Shown here: piece after piece, positions 1-9,522 of the stretch
How positions within the stretch are numbered: position 1 is the first letter of the stretch
How the letters are laid out: each line of letters begins with the position of its first letter
Source of the DNA: Isochrysis galbana
Taxonomy: Eukaryota > Haptophyta > Isochrysidales > Isochrysidaceae
Length of the DNA: 64,000 bases
Direction: 5' to 3'
Assembly (NCBI GenBank): GCA_018136815.1
Contig: CM030941.1
Location: forward strand, 2,710,984 to 2,774,983
Position numbers and translations under genes: made by a program
Notes under the pieces: generated by a model
Told to the model about the DNA's origin: nothing
What the model saw: the letters and a program-made list of their open reading frames with translations, nothing else
Databases searched by the model: none

Positions 1-32
1 TGCTACTGGTAATGGGTATAGTAGGCACGTAA

Positions 33-158
33 TCAGGAACTGGCCGTCGACGAGAAAGAATCAAGAACGTCGAGTAGGCGAAGGAATTGGTTGCGTGGGC
101 ACGGTTTTGTAAGAATATCCGCAACCATGTTGTGTCCGTTGATGTGCTTAAGCGTAAG
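33..158 (-). mobile_element. Ty1/copia pol fragment (RNase H C-terminus)
   Basis: The minus strand reads LTLKHINGHNMVADILTKP and then a short tail to a stop. The signature VADILTKP is typical of the end of the RNase H domain in Ty1/copia polyproteins. The fragment ends two bases before the LTR that begins at 161, so the LTR element probably inserted into an older copia copy. It is a fossil fragment; the rest lies outside the window or is lost. Confidence 0.7.
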
Positions 159-160
159 AA

Positions 161-746
161 TGTCGCATTCGCGAATCGACACTCGTTAGGCTTCGCTCTT
201 CTCTTCGTCGTTCGGTATTTATCGTTATCATTCTCTCGTTCTCGTTCTCGGTCAAAAGCTTCGCTTGGATGCATGGGATCGTGGGTTGTGGAGCGCCCTC
301 TCTCTTTCTCTCGAAAGAGAAGGGAAGTTTCCCCACCTTTCTTCCTCCCAGGCGCCTCGCAAATAGGTTTAATTTGCTATCTCTACAGCGGTTCTTTATC
401 TGCTTCTGGGGGCAATCAGGTTTACGACCTCTTCGTATCTCCCCCTTAGGCACATCGCACTCCTTTCGTCTTATTTGGTAGGTCTCTTGGAATCTTGTGC
501 GGCAGGATTGCCCCTCGTTTCCGTTATGGTGCGATTCCCCTTCTAGACGGGATCGCCGACAGATCGCCTTCTGATCGTCGTCCGTCGTCGTCTGGCCGGA
601 GTGTTTAGGTTTGATTTTAGTCGAGTTATGTGAGAAGGTCGTGGGGCGAGAGTCGGAGTGTTTTTCCTGGGTGTCTCTGTCCGTCGTCCTGTCGTCAGTC
701 GTCATCCGTCGTCGCTCTCGCTCTCGTCGCTCTCGCTCTCGTAACA
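161..746 (+). repeat. 5' LTR of short LTR element
   Basis: Matches 2891-3409 nearly base for base from TGTCGCATTC as far as the second copy can be followed (to 674 here). The right end at 746 (TAACA) is a guess from the TG...CA rule and from the similar junction near 33083. Confidence 0.7.
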
Positions 747-833
747 CTCATACCCAACAACCTCGCCTCTCCTCACCAGCCCCTGCCATCACAGCCCTCC
801 TCTCACTCGCCCTCGCCTCTCGCCGCTCGTTCC

Positions 834-2141
834 ATGTCGTTCTCGCCGCCGTCCTCGCCCTCGCTCAAGCCCGCCTGCCCGCCTTCCTCTGCTGACGGGC
901 TTCAGCCCGTCATCGTCTCCGAAGCCGTCTCCTCAGCCGCGCCTGCCGCCGGCTTGCCACCTTCCTCATTGCCCTCAGGCCCTAAGGGCCATCCCAATTC
1001 GTCAGGTGTAGAATCTCACTCGGTGCGTCCCGCGCTGGACGTCTCAATGGGGGTCTCCCCCACCTCTGCAGAGTCGGGCATCATGCCTGCCCTGCCCCCT
1101 TTCTCCTCTCCGGACGGACATCCACCACCACCCTCGCAGTGGGAGGTGATGCCCTCCCTTTCCTCTCCTCCTGATCTCTCTGCGGTCCCCCCACCATCAT
1201 CTCCGCCTTCGCCGCCTGAGTCCGTTGGAGGCAAGTCCAAGCCCGAGTCTTTCCAGGGTGAAGATCATCCTCTGGAGGGATCCCTCCACTCTTCTCGCGC
1301 ATGTCTCGAGGCACCGCCACCCCTGCCATCGGACTCGGAGGCAGCCTATGAGCCCTACCTCACCTCCCTCGAACGACTCTCGGTCGCCTCGGTCGCGCCA
1401 AGTCCACCATCTCGTGGTGGAGAGGCCCCGGGCCTGCTGCCCGACTCCCTTCTTCATCTCTCTCCTTCTCCACCGTCTGCTACGGCCCCGCCGCCAACCT
1501 CTTCGGCTTCACCGGGGCTCAACCCCGTCGAGCTGCGCTACATCGAGCTCATGCAGGCCATGGCAGCCCAATTCTCTCAGCAGCTCGCTGCGGTCACCAA
1601 CGCGATCGAACGGGGCCGACTCCCTCCTGCTCCAGTCCAGGCAGCCAGCCCGCCTCCACCTCCATCCGATGATGGCGGCGAAGTTGTTTTGCCTCCGCCA
1701 CCGCCGCTCCCTCGTTCCTCGGTACTCGTCGGGATCGTCGCGCGGTTCCCCGTGGTTTGGCTCCCACGCCTTTGCGCCCGCTGCGCTTGCCTCGCCTACC
1801 TTCGTTCGCTGTCGCTCCGAGGCTCTCGCACGCCTGTCGCCATCGGATCGCACCCTCGTCTCTCTCCTCGATACACCCTCTGCGTTCTTCTGACAGTCGC
1901 GACTGTCACGCCCCTCCGATATCTATCAACGCCGTCGTTTACGTTTGATCGGGGTACGGGAACGTACGGGAATTCTTTTCCAGTTCCCCCCCGCGGTCGC
2001 CGAATTTTCCCCCCGCGGTCGCCGAATAGTTCCCCCCGCGGGAAGAGAGGTATGGCTCGCCCCCCCTTTCGACCACGGAGGATGGATCTCCCTCCCCTTT
2101 CGCTGCGCTCTGTCAGGAGACCCCCGTACCTCGTCGTTTAG
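834..2141 (+). CDS. Pro/Ser-rich gag-like ORF of LTR element
   Basis: An open frame of about 435 codons begins at the first ATG after the 5' LTR. It is rich in Pro and Ser (runs such as PPPPPS) in the first two thirds. Position and composition resemble the gag-like start of the 16-kb element in this window and the short frame at 33142. No nucleocapsid zinc knuckle is visible. The low-complexity 3' part may not be translated as read. Part of a fossil LTR element; function inferred from position only. Confidence 0.45.
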   Translation: MSFSPPSSPSLKPACPPSSADGLQPVIVSEAVSSAAPAAGLPPSSLPSGPKGHPNSSGVESHSVRPALDVSMGVSPTSAESGIMPALPPFSSPDGHPPPPSQWEVMPSLSSPPDLSAVPPPSSPPSPPESVGGKSKPESFQGEDHPLEGSLHSSRACLEAPPPLPSDSEAAYEPYLTSLERLSVASVAPSPPSRGGEAPGLLPDSLLHLSPSPPSATAPPPTSSASPGLNPVELRYIELMQAMAAQFSQQLAAVTNAIERGRLPPAPVQAASPPPPPSDDGGEVVLPPPPPLPRSSVLVGIVARFPVVWLPRLCARCACLAYLRSLSLRGSRTPVAIGSHPRLSPRYTLCVLLTVATVTPLRYLSTPSFTFDRGTGTYGNSFPVPPRGRRIFPPRSPNSSPRGKRGMARPPFRPRRMDLPPLSLRSVRRPPYLVV

Positions 2142-2880
2142 CTCGCGCGTGACGTGCCGAGCCCGTCGTACTATCTCGCCGTCTTTCGCCGTTGGCTGTT
2201 CGACTACTCATATATCGAAGAACAGGAGACGCCGCGTTGTAACTTGGGTGCCGCCACACCGCCCAAACATCCAGGTAAAACTCTCGTAAAAGAGAGAAGG
2301 GGATGGGTTGCAGCGTTGAGTCCTGCGGTCTGCAGCGCCGGCCGCCGATTCTACACTTTATCGTCCGGACGGGTGTGGTACTTCCTGTCTCTTCGATCGT
2401 CGCGCACTATTCTTATAGTTCGTCGTTCGTCGTTCGTCGTTCGTTCTTCGATTCTCGATTCTCGATTCTCGTCGTTCCGCGTTCTTCGTTTCTCGTTCTT
2501 CGATTCATCGTCGATTCTCGATTCTCGTCGTTCCGCGTTCTTCGTTTCTCGCTCTCGATTCTCGATTCTTGTCGTTCCGCGTTCTCATCGGTCCTCGATT
2601 GTTCGTTGTTCGTAATTCGTAACTTCTCGGTGCGTCGCTCATCACGTCTTCCGTCTTGGTTCGGCGTTGGGTGCGCGGCTCTCCCTCCATTCGGATTTAT
2701 TGTTTCTTGTTTCATTCGCTCTTCAGATTTATTGTTTCATTCGCTCTTCGGATTTATTCGCTCTTCGCTCTTGGCTCATTCGGTCTCGTTCAGGATTGCT
2801 CTTCTGCCTTTCTCGTGGCTTGCTTGGAGCTCTCCGATGTCCGTTAGGTTCTCTTCTTTCCTCGCGGGACGCTCGATCCT

Positions 2881-2890
2881 AGCAGGGGGG
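2881..2890 (+). other. Polypurine tract before 3' LTR
   Basis: AGCAGGGGGG directly adjoins the second LTR copy, the place where plus-strand DNA priming occurs in LTR retrotransposons. Confidence 0.6.
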
Positions 2891-3409
2891 TGTCGCATTC
2901 GCGAATCGACACTCGTTAGGCTTCGCTCTTCTCTTCGTCGTTCGGTATTTATCGTTATCATTCTCTCGTTCTCGTTCTCGGTCAAAAGCTTCGCTTGGAT
3001 GCATGGGATCGTGGGTTGTGGAGCGCCCTCTCTCTTTCTCTCGAAAGAGAAGGGAAGTTTCCCCACCTTTCTTCCTCCCAGGCGCCTCGCAAATAGGTTT
3101 AATTTGCTATCTCTACAGCGGTTCTTTATCTGCTTCTGGGGGCAATCAGGTTTAATTTACGACCTCTTCGTATCTCCCCCTTAGGCACATCGCACTCCTT
3201 TCGTCTTATTTGGTAGGTCTCTTGGAATCTTGTGCGGCAGGATTGCCCCTCGTTTCCGTTATGGTGCGATTCCCCTTCTAGACGGGATCGCCGACAGATC
3301 GCCTTCTGATCGTCGTCCGTCGTCGTCTGGCCGGAGTGTTTAGGTTTGATTTTAGTCGAGTTATGTGAGAAGGTCGTGGGGCGAGAGTCGGAGTGTTTTT
3401 CCTGGGTGT
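2891..3409 (+). repeat. 3' LTR of short LTR element, cut by gap
   Basis: Second copy of the repeat at 161, running without a break into the N stretch at 3410. Confidence 0.8.
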
Positions 3410-3509
3410 NNNNNNNNNNNNNNNNNNNNNNNNNNNNNNNNNNNNNNNNNNNNNNNNNNNNNNNNNNNNNNNNNNNNNNNNNNNNNNNNNNNNNNNNNNN
3501 NNNNNNNNN
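3410..3509. other. Assembly gap (100 N)
   Basis: A run of exactly 100 N, the usual placeholder for a gap of unknown length. The sequence on its two sides belongs to different elements, so adjacency across it should not be assumed. Confidence 0.99.
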
Positions 3510-3755
3510 ATGCCAATCCCAATGAGTCTGGGGCTGGCACGCCGACGGAGGCTCTCGTCTTCAGGTGGACAGTCGTCGACTCGTTTCTGTATAGTGGCAT
3601 CCCTCTCACCAAGATCGATGAGTTGCGGCCCGTCTTTGAACTTGCGGGCCACCCTCTGACTGACAGCTCGCACCTCAAGTCGTTCATCCCGAAGATCCGG
3701 GCGCGGGAGGTGGGCTTAGTGCAAGGAGAGCTTAATGGCGCGCGCTTCTCCATGG
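3510..3755 (+). mobile_element. hAT-like transposase fragment (N-terminal region)
   Basis: The open plus frame reads ...RWTVVDSFLYSGIPLTKIDELRPVFELAG... then SSHLKSFIPKIRAREV. This pattern (a start site 'F..SGIPL.KID.LR', then 'SS.HL...IP.IR..EV') is what follows a BED finger in hAT-type transposases as I know them. The family call is from memory of the pattern, not from a search. The start is lost in the gap, and the end runs into a Ty3/gypsy fragment of opposite orientation. Confidence 0.45.
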
Positions 3756-3999
3756 TGTGGACGATCGTCACCGCGATGCGATGATCGTCCGTGGGCGTGA
3801 CCACCGTGGGCATTACGAGAGGAGACGAATCGAGAGCCTCGCGATTTGGTAGGCGGTCGACCAGCATCGCGCAGTCCGAATGATCTCGGAGAGCTAGCGG
3901 AACCCTGACCCAGATGGTTGCGCGGTGGAAGACACGAATTTCGGAGAGTCGGGTCGCGACTATCTCCGGGGCAAACCTGTTTCCAGGAGCCCGGGTCAA
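3756..3999 (-). mobile_element. Ty3/gypsy pol fragment
   Basis: The minus strand reads FHRATIWVRVPLALRDHSDC followed by AMLVDRLPNREALDSSPLV, closely matching the part of the 16-kb element's polyprotein at about 40780-40970 (linker between protease and reverse transcriptase). It is a relic of a related, not identical, element. Confidence 0.75.
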
Positions 4000-4900
4000 G
4001 TGTCGACTCCGGCTTCCGAGATAGCCGTTCGGCGGGGGCTTCAGCCGGCGAGGCGGCTCCCACCGTCGAGGACTGAATAGAGCTAGAGACAGGGGGAAGG
4101 CAACGAAAGCCTAACCAAGCCAAGCAGAACCTACGAAGAACAGGCCTGGACGACAACGAAAGTCAGCAGGTCCCAAGCAAGAACCGGAACTCAACAAGAA
4201 ACAACAAGCCTTGCAAGAAGCTAAACAAGCCTTCACAAGGTAACTCGAGAGCCTGAGACAAGCGCGCAGCGAGTGACAGGCGACCTGGCTCCTTTGGGTC
4301 AAGAAGATTGCCCGAAAGGAGGAAACCTGGAATCTAGACCTGACAAACAGGCTAGAAGGAACGAAACGAGAACTCGAATTCTAGATCGCTAGGGACGAAC
4401 CCCACCAACCTAGATGTACCTGAGCTTCACCGTGTGGCCGCACGGCGAAGGACCTGGAAACAAGAGCCTGGAAATCGCATCATCTAGGATGAATGCGACA
4501 CTTGCACTTTGCAGACGCTGTTATTCTTATGATAGCATGAGATGCCCCTCCACGGATTCACATCGACTTTTGGGTTCAATTATGAAAAGTGTGAAAAGTC
4601 GATTTCCCGTCCACCTCTTACTAGTGTCTAGTGTGTGTTGTGGGAGCAGTATCACGAGATCGGTAGCCCGCGTTCGTGTGACTAGCATTTACTCATGATT
4701 CTTGTCACTCAGCGCTCTTCGCAAAACCAACCTTACCTTGAAGATACGAAACCAGCAGAAACATTGCAGCGCCATGCAACCGGACGAGGTCATCGCGAGC
4801 GCATCACTGTCAAGGGACCCTCCTCCCAGCAACTTGAGATGAGAGGGTGCGCATGGCACTTGCCGGGCATTTACCGCTCCAACACATAGAAGGCTCGCCA
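4000..4900. other. Intergenic, no gene seen
   Basis: About 900 bases without a convincing coding frame. The part from 4085 to 4400 is purine- and A-rich on the plus strand and could be decayed element sequence. 4400-4900 is ordinary mixed sequence that would hold the 3' UTR of the uS11 gene. Confidence 0.5.
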
Positions 4901-4905
4901 TTATG

Positions 4906-5542
4906 CTATTTGCGTGCCCTTGTCTTGTATTTTCTCCGCCTTGCTTTGCGCGGACGACATCCTCCGTGTGGAACCGAGTCGGATAGCCTCAGTTTCATGA
5001 TTCGTAGCTGTGATTGTTCACGGAGTTGACGCAGCAAAGGCTTTCGCAACATGATGGCGGGCCCGGTCATATTGATCATGACCTTGCGCATGCCGAGCTG
5101 CGAAACGAAGTGCATATATAGGAAGTCAGTGTTAGCTTCGAGACACGTGCGAGCACAGTCCATCGTGCGGGGAGCGGAATGTGATGATCAGGCGAGAGCT
5201 TACCGAACGCGCCTTCTGAAATGCCTCAGACAAGCACTTCTCCATGGCAAAGTAGGAAGATCGCTTAGACTTCTTGAAGCCAGCGGCCCCTGCCGTCATC
5301 CACCCTTTCACCTTGTAGTCTATATCTGATATGGTCACGAGCGTATTGTTCCAAGTGTTCTTGATGGAGAGCACTCCAGCAATACTCTTCCGCTGTCGCC
5401 CTCGCGAGCCAGCGGAGCGCATTGCAGTATCAAGCCCGGCAGCGCTGCTAGAGAAGAAAGCACCACCTAGCTGTGAGAGGCGTGTGGGCGGGCGCGCCAG
5501 CTGAACGCGGCTCATCGCTGCTCGGCATAGAGATCGCAACAT
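4906..5542 (-). CDS. Mitochondrial small-subunit ribosomal protein uS11
   Basis: Two exons: 5542-5204 (113 codons) and 5097-4906 (63 residues and stop), giving 176 residues. The intron 5203-5098 has GTAAG and CAG ends in phase 0. The start reads MLRSLCRAAMSRVQLARPP, a basic Ser/Arg-rich leader typical of mitochondrial import. The core follows: GVLSIKNTWNNTLVTISD, KGWMTAGAAGFKKSKRSSYF, then after the splice LGMRKVMINMTGP and the RNA-binding tail VPHGGCRPRKARRRKYKTRARK, shortened here to its family motif GGCRPRKARRR. uS11 binds 16S-type rRNA in the platform of the small subunit near the mRNA exit. A plastid location is less likely, since plastid uS11 is usually plastid-encoded in red-lineage algae and the leader lacks a signal peptide. 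Confidence 0.88.
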
Positions 5543-6580
5543 CTGTCTTCCTGCTCTACTCTGTTCTTCCTCTTGCGTCTCGCCGCGCGCCGCGGCGGTG
5601 CTCTCCCCCGCCTCGCGAGAGCGCGGCGTCGCCCCCCCCCCTCCCTCCCCCCGGTCACTCTCTCATTTTTAAAAATGCAAGAATACAAAGACAGTAAAAT
5701 GAAGCGCTGAAATATGATAGTAGTAGTATTATTGAATAATGAAGAGTGCGTCGTCGTCGTCTTCCACGTTAAAAAGAATAGAACTACTGTATAGTTGGTG
5801 GCACACTTCAGTACTCTACGAATAGGTTTGGCCTGCTCCTAAAGTAGAGGGTTGGCCTACTCTCCTCTCCCCAGTTCCCGCCCCCCCCCCCCCCGCCCCC
5901 CGCCCCCCGCCCCCGCCCCTCCTCCTCCTCGGATTCGATGCCACCAGACTGCCTGAACGCCGGTCGTGAACATCCAAGCCTCTGCCGCGGAATTGTTCTC
6001 CGTGTCGGCATGGTTGGTATCCACGGCGCCGTGAAACTCGTTGATCGTTGAGCGGCGTCCGCACGAGGCACGGGGCAGTGAGAGAGCCGCCGCGCGAGTG
6101 CGACGGTGTTGCTGCCTCGGCAGAGGAGGGGGGGGGTGTGCAAGAGAGATGCAAGTGTCCCCCCCCCCCCCCTCCTTCTCTTAGAGCCCCACCCCTCTAC
6201 TATAAGACTGCTGCCTCGCCCCCCCCCCCCCTCCCGTCCCCCCCCCCCCCCCCCCCCCCTCCCCTCTTCTATTGTACTGCCGCCTCTCATGCTACTGCCG
6301 GCTCCACCTTCCCGCCCTCTCTCACTCTCTCTCTCCCTCCCAATCCATGAAAGGTACTCCGGCGCGGCCATCGCCGTCGTGCGCGCTCAAGCCCCTAAGC
6401 CTAATCTTTTTAAATAGTAAAGTGGGGAAAGAAGGGGCTGGCTGGCGCCCGGCGTCCCGCCTCAAAAGTAGAGTCACTCCCCTCTCTCCCCCTCTCTCCT
6501 CTCTCTCGCTTCTGCGGGAGCAAGCGACTGCACCCTGCTCTCTCACTGCCCCGTGCCTCGTGCACGCGCCGCTCGACGAG
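5543..6580. other. Intergenic with poly-C tracts and half of an inverted repeat
   Basis: Contains long C runs (around 5881-5915, 6155-6170, 6220-6262) and pyrimidine-rich stretches. The segment 5960-6090, read on the minus strand, resembles 6535-6675 on the plus strand, including the start of the small membrane protein gene. No other gene is evident. Confidence 0.6.
5960..6090 (-). repeat. Inverted partial copy of small membrane protein gene 5' region
   Basis: Read on the minus strand, this segment carries CTCTCTCACTGCCCCGTGCC and, further on, GCAGAGGCTTGGATGTTCAC, both also present on the plus strand at about 6538-6670. The frame around ...DTNHADTENNSAAEAWMFT matches DINPADTDNISAAEAWMFT of the gene at 6581. 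The match stops before the membrane segment. It is a diverged, truncated, head-to-head duplicate. Confidence 0.65.
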
Positions 6581-6850
6581 ATGTCACCTTCACCCCCATT
6601 TCGCGGCGCCGTGGACATCAACCCTGCCGACACGGATAACATTTCCGCAGCAGAGGCTTGGATGTTCACGATGATGGAGGAGCACTGGATCAAGCCATGC
6701 CATGCTCGCGTAGGCGATGCACTGATCGGCTTGTGCATGTTCGGCCCCGCCTTCGCTGTTGCCGCATGTATCTTGATCCCGACGCTTCTTCTTTCTTTGA
6801 GGCAGCAGCGCGCAGTCGAGGCGGCGAGACGGGCGAAGAAGAAGAATTAG
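6581..6850 (+). CDS. Small single-pass membrane protein, unrecognised
   Basis: An 89-residue frame starting MSPSPPFRGAVDINPADTDN. A hydrophobic stretch of about 28 residues (roughly 50-77: ALIGLCMFGPAFAVAACILI and on) is followed by a basic tail ending ARRAKKKN, so it is probably a one-pass protein with the C-terminus on the cytosolic or stromal side. Coding is supported by the inverted partial copy at 5960-6090, where the same peptide reading is partly kept. The longer frame upstream has no conserved features, so this ATG is preferred. I do not recognise the family. Confidence 0.5.
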   Translation: MSPSPPFRGAVDINPADTDNISAAEAWMFTMMEEHWIKPCHARVGDALIGLCMFGPAFAVAACILIPTLLLSLRQQRAVEAARRAKKKN

Positions 6851-7350
6851 CCCGCTCGTCCTGTATGCTTCTGCGCAACACTTCAATCCTGGAGAAGCAG
6901 CCTGTTCAGTCTCCTCACCAGGGTAGGCTTCCTCGTGTTCACTGTAGAGGCGACGCCCAGACAAGCATCTGAGAAGTGCTCATCTAAGCTCGAAAGGCCG
7001 GAAGGCGGGCCTATCACTCGGAGCAACACTTGAGTCACTCCCCTCACCCTTCCGTTGGGCAAGAGGACCACTCGTTTTTCTTCCATCATCCTACGGGGCT
7101 TCTCTCACGACTTCGCGCCGCAGCCGCATCATCCACACCTGATGTGTTGTGGCCATGACCATACCTCCTGGGTGAGGAGCACCGACCGGAATGGCAACTC
7201 CGTGTGCTAGTGACGGTGCGGCCATGCCATTCTGATGTGCTGTGAATGTTGTGTGCTGGATACATGCACGTGTGTGTGGTGATCAGGTGATCTGCGGTGA
7301 AAGTACTGGAGAAACACTCGTCACTCGAAACTGGAATGTCACCCAGCCAC

Positions 7351-7450
7351 CTAAGTTTATACTAAATTCACTCAAACAAAGTTTATACTTGGTTCTCCCA
7401 TTGGGGGGCACGAGCCCTCCCCTTTCTCCACTCCTCCGCTGATGGCTGAT
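7351..7450 (+). repeat. Fragment of AACTAAG-type non-LTR element (5' end)
   Basis: Contains CTAAGTTTATACT at 7351 and AAAGTTTATACTTGGTTCTC at 7378, followed by a GGGGGGCACGAGCCC-like stretch shared with 8018 and 18179. Only the first 70 bases match. Confidence 0.55.
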
Positions 7451-7680
7451 GGCTTGTGCTTGTGATGGCTTGTGCTTGGGCACAACTTGTGCCATGAAAA
7501 AAACCGTATTTCTTATGCGGCGGCAGGAAGCACCTTTTAAGGTGCTGTGCGACAGTTGAGTGCTCTGAGCTCCATATATTACGGTAAGTGGACGCTCCAT
7601 ATATTATAAACACACCCCACACCCCGTCGTCCTCGAGGCAACTGCGACGTGCAGCACCTCCCAAGGTGCTTCGCCGCTCA

Positions 7681-7924
7681 AAAGATAATATTCCTACCGC
7701 ACATGCGGCCACGGACCCACTACTTTAACGCAGGACACTTTCTACACCCCTACTCCCCCCCCCCCCCCCCCGCCATTAGGCGGCTCCCCCCGTACACTGT
7801 ACACTACTAGGGGGATAGGGGTAGAGGGCTTAGATATGGTCCGGTGTCCGGTGGCCCGCGCCCCCCCCCCGGTGATCTTTTGCCCCCTTCCCCCTGTGTC
7901 GGCGACCAAGAATAAACTTAGTTG
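7681..7924 (-). mobile_element. AACTAAG-type non-LTR element copy, internally shortened
   Basis: On the minus strand it starts CAACTAAGTTTATTCTTGG at 7924 and runs through a CACCGG(G)n CGCGGGCCACCGG segment to GGCCGCATGTGCGGTAGG near 7690. The same 3' half is found on the plus strand at 8540-8760, so together they form an inverted pair around 8018-8540. No target duplication found. Confidence 0.6.
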
Positions 7925-8017
7925 CACAACAACCTTACAAAATGCTCTGCGCTCTGCACCAACCAAACAACACACAACCGCACAACCACACAACAACACC
8001 GTAGACTCCTCCGGGCG

Positions 8018-8774
8018 CAACTAAGTTTATACTTGGTTGCCCCATGGGGGGGCACGAGCCCCCCCCTCTCTCCACTCCTCCCCTGCCATGGGGGAGGAAC
8101 CACCCATCCTCCTGGCACGCCTGATGGCTTGCCAGGATGCCACTGCCCTACTGACCCACTCCCTTCCCCACAGGCTCGCCCCATTCGCCCATCCTGGCCC
8201 CTCGTGGCCAGCCCATTGCTCCAACCCCCCCTCCCCCCTGGTCGACAGGCAGACAGGTGCAGATTGGGGGCCCCAGAGGCTCAGGAGCGCCAGCGAGGGA
8301 GAGGCAGGGGAGACCAGGGCCCAGTCCCAGCCTCCTCTGCCCCCAGAGCTGGCCTCCATGAGCCTCCAGGGGTCGCCAGCAGGCAGCTGCAGGCCTGCCG
8401 CAGGCGCGCCATCGCGCGTGCCGCAGGAGAGGGGAGAGAGAGCGCGGAGAAGGGGGTGGGCGGAGCGAGAGCTCCGCTCACCGAAAAATAGGTAAGTCCC
8501 GCTCCTGTTTACAGGATAAGTCGGGGCTGAGACCGCCGCCCACTCGGAGACACAGGAGGAAGGGGGGGAATGATCACCGGGGGGGGCGCGGGCCACCGGA
8601 CCATATCTAAGCCCTTCACCCCTATCCCCCTAGTAGTGCACGGGGGGAGTCGCCTTATGGCGGGGGGAGAAGGGCCGGGGAAGTGGGGGTGTAGAAAGTC
8701 TCCTACGTGAGTAGAAAGTAGAGGGTCCACGGCCGCGTGTGCGGTGAGACTATTAAAAGGTTTATTTTAATATA
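8018..8774 (+). mobile_element. AACTAAG-type non-autonomous non-LTR element with TSD
   Basis: Starts CAACTAAGTTTATACTTGG and ends in an A/T-rich tail (TATTAAAAGGTTTATTTTAA). It is flanked by a perfect 16-bp direct repeat, TAGACTCCTCCGGGCG, at 8002-8017 and 8775-8790. A long target duplication plus an A/T-rich 3' tail is the mark of target-primed reverse transcription. The body is GC-rich and non-coding. Its first 500 bases match 18179-18770 and its last 230 match the inverted copy at 7681-7910. Confidence 0.8.
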
Positions 8775-8790
8775 TAGACTCCTCCGGGCG

Positions 8791-9520
8791 ACTCGGCGAC
8801 TGCACAGCAGCTGAAAAGCTTCAACCGGCGGGACACGTGCCAAGACACAGCACACAGCCCTAGACTCTAGCCTAGACCGACCACGAACGCGATATTGACC
8901 AGCACCTCCCTGCCTGATCTGCAGGGTCCAGAATCAGATGAAGAAAACGACATGGTGGACAGCGACGCCACTTACTTACGACATGTGCCCTTCCACCAGG
9001 ATGGAGACCTCACCCTCTCCTGCTCACTACTATGCATTCCGCCACTAGGGGGAGCCGGGGGGGGGGGGGAGCGTGACCTCCGCCAAGTATACAATCAGTT
9101 GTGATGCCCTCACAATCCACCCAGGTGGGGCATGGGCCCGGTGAAGCAGCAAACACACGCATGCATGCGCACATGCACACCCACACTTAGGCCCACACCC
9201 ACCCACCAACCACCGCTGAGAAAACGGCAACTAGATACATGCCCTCTTCGCATCTCCATGCACTCATACCCGACGTCACACAAGCCATTGAAGAATTCAT
9301 GTCGATGCCATCTTGATATCACGGGCACATATCATTGAGCCACAACCCCAACACACTGATGCCGGGTCAAAGAAGGTACTACTATGTGTATCGGTATGAA
9401 TGAGGCAAATGACGATCGACCTAATATCATTGCTGAAGGAGAGCACACGGAAGAACAAATACGTTGTTGGTCTGGTATAGCTGTCCCTGCCGTTTCATAC
9501 TTTCAATGCGCTGCCAGACC
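8791..9520. other. Intergenic, nothing recognised
   Basis: Mixed sequence with a short G run at 9057-9070 and an (AC)-rich stretch at 9150-9200. No frame with family features. It would include the 3' UTR of the minus-strand gene that ends at 9523. Confidence 0.5.
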
Positions 9521-9522
9521 TC

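Larger units (their letters stand above)
161..3409 (+). mobile_element. Short LTR retrotransposon, 3' end in gap
   Basis: Two long direct repeats (161 to at least 674, and 2891-3409) bracket about 2.1 kb. The repeats begin TGTCGC. A purine run, AGCAGGGGGG, lies directly before the second repeat, as expected of a polypurine tract. The internal part holds a Pro/Ser-rich gag-like reading frame but no recognisable protease, reverse transcriptase or integrase. It is therefore a non-autonomous or internally deleted copy. The LTRs differ by a 5-bp indel and little else by eye, so it is fairly young. The right end runs into the assembly gap, so its target duplication cannot be checked. Confidence 0.8.

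Noticed and set aside
148-747. Arg/Glu-rich minus-strand frame over the LTR
   Set aside because: Complement of a pyrimidine-rich LTR; repeats in part at 2776-3066 because the LTR is duplicated. No family features.
4414-4698. 94-codon plus frame
   Set aside because: No motif, no neighbour logic, ordinary for chance in this region.
6272-6580. Upstream extension of the small membrane protein
   Set aside because: Ser/Pro/Leu-rich peptide from C-rich DNA with no conserved feature; the ATG at 6581 is preferred.
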